Below are positions 56,805 through 64,000 of a stretch of DNA of 64,000 nt, piece by piece. Source of the stretch: Pomphorhynchus laevis (lineage: Eukaryota; Acanthocephala; Palaeacanthocephala; Echinorhynchida; Pomphorhynchidae); the NCBI GenBank assembly GCA_012934845.2, contig WNNJ02003383.1, positions 1-64,000 on the forward strand, written 5' to 3'. A program made the position numbers and the translations under genes. The notes under the pieces were generated by a model that was given only the letters and a program-made list of their open reading frames with translations, searched no databases and was not told the origin of the DNA. Numbering within the stretch: position 1 is the first letter of the stretch; every line of letters begins with the position of its first letter.

Positions 56805-58879
56805 GACTTTAATCATTATTTTATGTTTCGTCAATTCACCGCTTACAAAATAAACAACATGGTCGTATTAAATATGTTATTGCAGGACATGCAATCAATA
56901 TTTAATGTGAAAAAACTAAATCAAAATGACGGTCAGGTTTTACTAGATCATTAAGTGAAAACGAAATTGTTAAATGCAAAATTTTATAGTTATACCATGA
57001 TTTTCCTGCGTTATTTTTGCAAGTATTTCGTTAGATGACAAAATTACTTTCAAAGTTTTCATTGTGAGAAAAACTTCCATTTCAAAGTTTTGCATTGTGA
57101 TAACGAAAATTTAACTCATTTTTACACATAAACTATCCTGAATTATGTATTCATGATTGATATGCTTTTTGAACGTTGTAAGGTGTCGCTAAGCAGTTTT
57201 TTGGTATATAAATTTACCACAATTTAAATAAACCGTTTTATTAATATGACAGAATTAAAATACACTTGCTATTCAACAAGACATGTACCATTGGATTAGA
57301 AAATCACATTTATATATATCAAATTTTTATTAAAAATTATAATAACAGGAATGTTATAATTGTCATTATTAGTAGATCGGCTTGCGAGATTAGCTTGATG
57401 AAGTTGCAAATATATGCGGACAAAGTAACAGCAAAATATATTTTGCAAATATAAAATAGCACATTCTACAAATATTACGAATTAGTAGTATCTATAAAGA
57501 AACATCTTTGAGTATATTTAACTAATAACCAGGATAGTCCAGAGTTTAATCTTAAATCACAGCCAGCGCGTTTCGAGTTTTTCAATAACCCTTTAACCTC
57601 ATTACTACTTGAAAATAACCTCATTATTTGAAACCATTAACAATCATTCATCCATAAAACCGTAATTGTGTCAAAATGTGCAAAGTATAAGATGTAATTT
57701 TTGAATTCTAGCTGGATAATCTTGAAGTCTTGTTTGTTTTATTAAATAACATTACCCAAAAGTCTTCAAATGACCCAGACAACAGTTTGAATCATTATAT
57801 ATGTCATTTGTTTATATATTTGTTTCGTTTTACTTTTTTAAATCATTCGTTTTGGAGATTGATCAATTAAGAAACTAACAAATTCGAAATTTTTATTTAG
57901 AATTTCGCTAGATATTTTTAACATCTTCCGAATAAAATTGGTTTATTTACTAATGCATTATTCTTATGGTATTTTTGCTAACGAAACATTAAGACTTCTG
58001 ACACCTATATATGCTTCGACTGATTTCGTTGTAAAATAGAAAACAATATAAATTTAATTAAAATCAGTCATAACTTTAAAATTTGTTTTCGAAAATGACA
58101 ATACCTTAAACACTTTGTTGCTGAAATGGCATTTTGTGTGTTTTGAAGGTAACCCAATTTTAATTAAATATGGATGATTTATGATTATCTATATCCATGC
58201 ACACTGACTCTGATAGCGCAAATTACCTGATACTGCCTTAATTAATGTTAATGAGTTGATTATGACTGATTACATTTTTTATCTAATCTTGTATTGGATT
58301 TGATGATATCGTGATGAGAAATACGCATTTGATTGTCACACAAATCTCTCAACTTTATCACTATAAAGAAATACACCCTGGTATATTTCAACTGATACGA
58401 GTACACTTGCAGTCATGGTGCTCTTTTCTCAGTACTTGAAACCATTAACAAGCATTCATCCATAAAACCGTAATTGTTTCAACATGTTCAAAGTATAAGC
58501 TGTAATTTTCAAATTCTAGCTGGATTTATTACATTGTATCATTTGTCCATGATAATTTACATAATGTTTTCCATAAATCAATAACTTAATTTTGTTTACT
58601 TCAGTTTCGAAGTATTCATTCCTTGATCGTTATTATTTAAATCCTTACTGCAGTTTATGCTGCTTGTATTTCCGAATTCTCATAGGTCACTTTAATTATT
58701 ATCGTAAATCATCTTTATAATTATTCAAAACACAAAATAACAATTGAAAATAATATTTAATTTCAATAAATATAAATAGCGACTTTTCAATTTTTATAGC
58801 TTCTACGATTAGCCAATAAATAGTGACCTAACCTGAATACTCAAGTGTAACTTTGCGATTTTTTAATTTTGAAGCAGGA

Positions 58880-59135
58880 CCAATAAATCAGATCAGGAAC
58901 TGAGTCTGCGTATATTAAATTATTTATAAATTAAAAATAATAATAAAAAATAAAATAATAAAAAATAAATAATAAAATAATAAATAATTATATGTAATTT
59001 AATAATTGTTATATAAGATGTTATATAATTTATATCAAGTTAAAATTAAAAACTGAAATTTAAAATAAAATTCAATTGTTATAAATTGACTAAATAATAA
59101 CAGACGATGTATAGGAATAAGAATAAGAGGACATG
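58880..59135 (-). repeat. A+T-rich Penelope-associated repeat, partial
   Basis: The distal motif (cagatcaggaactgagtct) at about 58883 is followed by a long simple AT tract and then the tataaattgactaaataata block and acagacgatgta, as in the other copies. The end near the RT is absent. Confidence 0.55.
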
Positions 59136-59639
59136 AACACTATTTTTATTTTAATATTTTGCTCCCAGCAGCTAGCGAAATATAAAAATAAATTAACATT
59201 AAAAATTAAAAATAATAACATCAGTGGTTTTAAGGTAACGTTTATTGTGTTCATTATAATTATGCGCATATTAAATATTATATAATATTTTTACATATTA
59301 TATCTGGATACAAAAGATCTAGATTTGAATTACCATTATATCATAATTCATTTGTTCTATTCATTGTAAACCTCGATTTTTGTATATAAATATATATACA
59401 ACAAATTAGTATATTTATAAATCTATAAATTTGCAGATATTTTTAAATTTTTAATGTTTAAAAAAATATGTAACTCTAAAAGTTTTAAAAATCGTATAAC
59501 GGGCGTCTATAACTCTAATATACATAGTATATTATTGATAAGTCAATTTATAAAAATTGTTTTTTATTGTTATTTACAAATCTTCTAATCTGCAAATCTA
59601 TATACATACGCATTCAAGGCATTAAATCGAAATATGCTG

Positions 59640-60060
59640 TAAGATAATCTAGTAGAAAAATCAAGAAGAGTCAAATAATTTTTGTTTTCAAATTATTAAC
59701 CACTTCTGCGGTCATCGTCAGGAAAACGTCATTGCACAAGTTACAAAATAATCGAACAATAAGTTTTTCACTTGTTTGCCCTACGTAATAAGCCGCGCAA
59801 CCATTACACTGTATACGGTAGATCCCTCCAATCTATTCATATTTTGGTTTAATTTTGAATAAACCGGAAATACCAGGCCCACGTTTACAACATACGGTGC
59901 TGTGAGAACCAGTGTTTCTAAATGATAGTCTTAACGCGTGTTGAAGAAGAAGTTTGCGTGAAGGTAGTAGCATTACTAAGACCAGTGTGTTTAGGAAGGA
60001 AGGTGTCATTAACATGACAACATCGTAGACGTCGACCTGCCCAATGAGGTATAAGATATC
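59640..60060 (-). mobile_element. Penelope-like element, GIY-YIG end, inverted copy
   Basis: On the minus strand it reads HALRLSFRNTGSHSTVCCKR, GPGISGLFKIKPKYE, then a truncated end. It is a shorter, inverted relative of the plus-strand copy at 60060-60890. The two copies form an inverted pair with tails pointing outward. The common tail (about 59655-59740) ends with the ctgacgatgaccgcagaag block. It is broken. Confidence 0.7.
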
Positions 60061-60890
60061 TGCTGCTCTTTCGCTATTCATGCGCATGCATAGATACTGT
60101 TTTACAAAAGAGGATCTGAAAGTAGAATACGAGCAAATAAGACAGTCCCTATTCGAGGCGGAATATCCTCTATGGGCTATTAAGCGTAGTCATAACGCAG
60201 CAAAAGAGATTCATAATAAAGAACAAAACGACTAGGTAAAGCCGGTAACAAAATATTTAAATTTTCCGTTTTGGAACGATCACCCATTAAATATTATTCA
60301 ACACGCGTTAAGACTATCATTTAGAAACACTGGTTCTCACAGTATCGTATGTTGTAAACGTGGGCCTGGTATCTCCGGTTTATTCAAAATTAAACCAAAA
60401 TATGAAAAAATTGGATGGATCTACCGTATACAGTGTAATAGTTGCGCGGCTCATTACGTAGGACAAACAAGTGAAAAACTTGTTGTTCGAATTTTTGGTC
60501 ACAAGCGAGCACTACGTCTTGGACATATCAGCTCAGCAGTTTGGAATCACTTTGCCGCCAACTGTCACGACATAAATTTTGCCAAATTATAGCCCACGAA
60601 ACTGATAAGTCTAAAGGCAAATAAAATATGCTATCATATTGCGTTACCTTGATCTCGACAACAACTTCGAGGATAATAAACCGTATGTGCCTACCTACTT
60701 GATTACAAATGGCAAATTTATTTTTCCAGATTAACTTCCGATATGTTTCTTCCAGATTTGGTTTTGCTATATATGTTTGTTGTAACGTGTACAGTGACGT
60801 TTTCCTGATGATGACCGCAGAAGTGGTTAATAATTTGAAAACAAAAATTATTTGACTCTTCTTGATTTTTCTAATATTTTAAAATGAGTA
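60061..60890 (+). mobile_element. Penelope-like element, GIY-YIG endonuclease end
   Basis: The C-terminal protein begins YCFTKEDLKVEYEQIRQSLF, continues to HALRLSFRNTGSHSIVCCKR and GPGISGLFKIKPKYEKIGWI, then YRIQCNSCAAHYVGQTSEKL, with a downstream HKRALRLGHISSAVWNHF. The I-Y-(x)9-10-YVG form with an upstream C-x-x-C is the GIY-YIG nuclease of Penelope-like elements. The RT itself is missing. The 3' part (60800-60850) ends cctgatgatgaccgcagaag, shared with the inverted copy. It is broken in several places. Confidence 0.8.
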
Positions 60891-60954
60891 TGCTTACATA
60901 GTAAGATGATCTAATACATTGAACCATTTTCCTTTGAATTGCGTTTAAGCAGAA

Positions 60955-61650
60955 ACCTTTTATGGATGGATTGTAAATAATATACTGTATTAGATTACGA
61001 TACTATATAATCATATTTCATAAGAGGAAATAGGTCATTTTAATGTATTTGGCCTTACTGCGATGTTGGGTCGAGGAATAAGGACAGAAACCTGATAGCA
61101 TATCAGTTCTTCTTGATGATCTCTAATCCTTATTCTGATACAACGTCTGTTATCTACTAGTCAATTCATAAAAGTTGATTTTTATTTTAAATTTCAATTT
61201 TTTATTTTGACTTGATATAAATTATATAAAAACTTATAAAAATTATTATTAATTTATAATAATTTAATATTTTTTAAAAATTGTATAAAGCATTATTTTT
61301 AAATTTAAAATATGAAAAAAACATGCATAAAACTAACATGCATAGCATAATGGTTATACTCAAATTAGTATAACATGCAAATAATACAGCTCATATAAGT
61401 CATTTGATTTCATCTTTAAAAAGATCAGTCATGTATTCATCAACATTTATTCGAATATATCATATGTTGTCTTAACTTTGTAAAAAATTATATGTTAACA
61501 TTAAAGCAATAAATTATATAGAATCTTACATAATTGTTTTTTTATAATTATTTAATTATTTATTATTTAATTATTTAAATTTTATTTAGTATTATTTTTA
61601 ACTTGTAAAGTATAAAATACATATACCAATTAGCTGATCCGATTTGGTCT
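60955..61650 (+). repeat. A+T-rich Penelope-associated repeat, longest copy
   Basis: It starts with sequence like the last RT codons of the 53281 copy (aaccttttatggatggattg), so the RT end and its 3' region are again joined. It then runs through ggaaataggtcattttaatg, gcgatgttgggtcgagg, tagcatatcagttcttcttg and tacaacgtctgttat in inverse order to the plus-strand copies. It ends at the distal motif near 61622-61650 (attagctgatccgatttggt). Nearly 700 bp are present. Confidence 0.7.
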
Positions 61651-61712
61651 CTTTTAAATAAAAGCCAAGCGCAGGAGTATTTGCGTATAGAATATAATCA
61701 CTATATACGGAT

Positions 61713-62076
61713 ATCATTATTTGGTCGGCTTCATCAATTATCCTCGTGTGAATTCTTAAATTCCTAGATGCAGCACTGTACACTACAATCAGCGTAGGTG
61801 AACCTCATCAGCATTGAGGCTACGCCTACCTTTCGTGTTTCGGTCCTTTAATAATCTGCTGAATTTTCCTCTGCTGCCTTTCTGTAAAAAAAGTTTTTGT
61901 TTTTACTGAAAGGCAGCAGAGGAAAATTTCAGCAGATTATTAAAGGACCGAAACACGAAAGGTAGGCGTAGGCTCACTGCTGATGAGGTCCACCTACGCT
62001 GATTGTAGTGTACAGTGCTGCATCTAGGATTAAAGAATTCACACGAGGATAATTGATGAAGCCGACCAAATGATGA
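61713..62076. repeat. long inverted repeat with 170-bp arms
   Basis: Arms 61713-61884 and 61907-62076 match at nearly all positions over about 170 bases, with a short A/T loop (about 22 bases). Both arms contain the hammerhead-like module, in opposite orientation. It lies directly downstream of the longest Penelope-associated repeat. A transcript would form a long hairpin. No protein frame crosses it convincingly. Confidence 0.85.
61945..61991 (+). other. hammerhead-like module, copy 3
   Basis: GGAC, CGAAAC, then 25 nt, then CTGATGAG and GTCC. The stem is shorter than in copies 1 and 2 and uses other bases, yet is still paired. GTA follows CGAAAC after 8 nt. An inverted copy lies in the opposite arm of the palindrome (about 61799-61845). 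As in the other copies the region for stem I does not pair. Confidence 0.4.
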
Positions 62077-64000
62077 TACTCGCTCGTGTATGCAATTGTT
62101 CATTCTATATACGGATATAATAAGATAAATTATTGATGCATAAATCTGTTTGGCGCCTTTTTCAACGAATATATGCACACAATGTCATCGTTTTTGTGAT
62201 ATTTTCTATACTACATTATCTTATTTACAATAAAACTTATTTTTTTTATCACGTAAGTATGATGATCTACATTAAACATTTAAAATATTTTATTACAATG
62301 AACAGTCCACATTTTAGTCCACACTAGATTATAATTATTTAAAGAATTATATTTGGATTATTTTGAAACCAAATTCGATTTAAAGACGGGACAGACACTG
62401 CATTATCTATATTTTAATAAAATGATATCAAATATGTTAATAGGCATGTCAGTAGTGAAGATACATCGTCAATGATCCACAAAATATGCATTAGAAAGTG
62501 GAAAAATATTTGGTATTTAATAATGTACTGTTGGTCATCTCTCATCTAGAATGGAAGAAACACAAATTAAACTTCGTTTGCGAATTCTCGCCAACGCAAT
62601 TGCCCTCTTCAAACGAAAACTGTTTTTCAAATACGAAGTGCTACAATTCGTTACTCATTAGTAATTAGCACTGAACTTTGTCGAGCCGTTTGCTGTTATC
62701 AACAAATTAATTTAGCCTTTTTAGCAGCAAATTTATTTATTTCTTAAAGACATTGTCTCGATAATTTTTATTGTTCTCTTAACATTTTCTCTCTTTAAAA
62801 TAGAGAACATTAAAATGATAAAATCGATAAGGTCGCACTTGATAAAATCGCACTCGCCAATCAATTATGATTTTTTAGCAAAATGTTTCGTTTCGTCGAT
62901 TATCCGTAATTACAAATGTATAATAAAATATTGACCTTAGACTTAAAAATATTAATAACATGTTAATATGAATTATGTGTGTTAATGTTTTTTATGCTGA
63001 TCCGTTTCAATAAACTATACGAGATTAATTTTCAAAATACTCGCCTTTAAAAATGATTGCAGCGTGTTTACAAAAGTTCAAATAAATATATAAGTTGATT
63101 GTTTCGCTATCGATTATTAAATTAAAAAATAAATTAGTCGCGGCAATTTTAAAACTTAATTTTTCAAATGAAAAATCTTGTAAAAATTACGAATTGATAA
63201 AATTTTGATTTTTTACGCTTTTTCGAGAAAATGTAAGAATTGAAATTAAGTGAAATATTTTCTATCATTACTAGTATAGATGTGATTATGGAAGAAAATT
63301 ACATCTTTAATTTTAGCATGTAAGTATAGCTAGCTTACATAAGTGTTTATAAATTCGTTTTTGCATAAGTTGCTGATCGATATCGATTTGTTACAGTTCT
63401 AGACTAACTAGAGCTAAATCCAGAGCAAAATCGTATATTTGTTCTTTACTGTTTTAAATTTGAGGTTTGAGTCCAGAAGAACGTTCAAAGTAAATTGCTT
63501 ATTTCAACATTCATTAAACATTGTTTCATTTGTATTATAAAAAATACGACATTTTTGCGATCGTCATTTGACGGAATTAAGATTGATATAATGCCCAATG
63601 TACGGAAATGTATATTAAATTACCTCAAATGTTCGAAAAGGAATTAATGTCGCTTCCATGAGCAGAACTTCAATAGTAAAAATATCAACACGCTTACTAA
63701 AATATTTAATATGTTATAAACTTGATTGGCAATGCTATAATTTTTACAATTTCGTATTTTATGATTTTCCTTTTTTACAATTCCAAATTACGAGTCGGAA
63801 TGTGCCCAATAACCGATTTAAAGGATCATGTTGTTTCAAAGTATAAAATACTTTTGTTTAAATGTAAATCACAATTTTTGCTCTCGCACATTCTTTTAGT
63901 AATATATACCATTTTTATGACGAATATGACAGATAGTCTGGGTGAAAACAATGCATTGTCCAAATTTAGCAAATATGTTTGTAGCTCATCTTAAATTAAT
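62077..64000. other. A+T-rich stretch, nothing recognised
   Basis: No long frame, transposon motif or inverted repeat is visible. Frames of 60-90 codons near 63658-63994 are hydrophobic and A+T-driven, without family motifs, so I do not call them genes. This looks like host noncoding DNA. Confidence 0.4.

Larger units (their letters stand above)
54747..59600. other. A+T-rich stretch, mostly unrecognised
   Basis: No transposon protein is visible. A direct repeat lies at about 57490-57716 and 58360-58525 (with the caa-cattcatccataaaacc block). A purine-rich (gagagagaacaagaaag) tract lies at 56120-56190. 58880-59135 is a partial Penelope-associated repeat with a simple AT tract. A possible short exon is listed separately. 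The region may be host intron or intergenic sequence. Confidence 0.4.

Noticed and set aside
63658-63994. Two overlapping hydrophobic frames near the window end as membrane proteins
   Set aside because: A+T-rich codons give Phe/Ile/Leu-rich chance frames. No start context, domain or conservation is visible.
1-64000. CRISPR arrays, bacterial operons, tRNA or rRNA genes
   Set aside because: No regularly spaced repeats with unique spacers, no ribosome-binding-site-led gene strings and no recognisable RNA gene were seen. The window is eukaryotic.

Overview
This is A+T-rich animal DNA, most likely from an arthropod. It holds no dense gene array, no rRNA or tRNA that I can recognise, and nothing prokaryotic. 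Most of the first 53 kb is old retroelement sequence layered and nested on both strands. The only long, uninterrupted, host-like reading frame is at 42744-45119. It encodes a 791-residue protein with a repeated LOTUS/OST-HTH architecture that resembles the C-terminal part of MARF1. The last 10 kb (about 54-64 kb) is mostly unrecognised A+T-rich sequence.

Region by region. 1.5-5.4 kb: an unclassified reverse-transcriptase (RT) element on the minus strand, interrupted by a LINE. 5.7-6.2 kb: a Penelope-like RT fragment. 6.5-14.3 kb: two nearly full-length copies of one LINE family, placed head to head at about 10.34 kb. The family has ORF1 with zinc knuckles and ORF2 with an APE-type endonuclease plus RT. 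15-22.8 kb: fragments of the same LINE family, an RTE-like scrap, and a further Penelope-like RT scrap. 22.9-30.9 kb: two unclassified RT copies around an L2-like LINE (minus) and a CR1-like LINE (plus). 31.1-35.2 kb: a second, more decayed CR1-like LINE. 36.1-36.9 kb: a Gypsy-type integrase fossil. 37.2-41.0 kb: a long but decayed copy of the main LINE. 41.3 kb: a 161-bp terminal-inverted-repeat element. 42.7-45.1 kb: the LOTUS gene. 45.9-47.4 kb: another main-LINE copy. 48.4-51.8 kb: an unclassified RT element with an N-terminal Cys/His motif and a C-terminal nuclease-like domain. 51.8-52.6 kb: a protein tyrosine phosphatase pseudogene of the PTP1B/Ptp61F type, directly abutting that element. 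53-62 kb: Penelope-like fragments, their A+T-rich 3' sequences and several large inverted repeats.

Two themes recur. First, one main LINE family (nine copies here) shows repeated breakpoints and short perfect palindromes that look like template-switch or snap-back events. Second, a Penelope-like RT, a 300-700 bp A+T-rich segment found about ten times, and a small module with hammerhead-ribozyme-like core motifs appear in consistent order and orientation. They probably belong to one retroelement family.

I do not see genes working together as an operon or pathway. The LOTUS gene is the only candidate for a functioning host protein. All family calls rest on motifs read by eye. No database search was possible.
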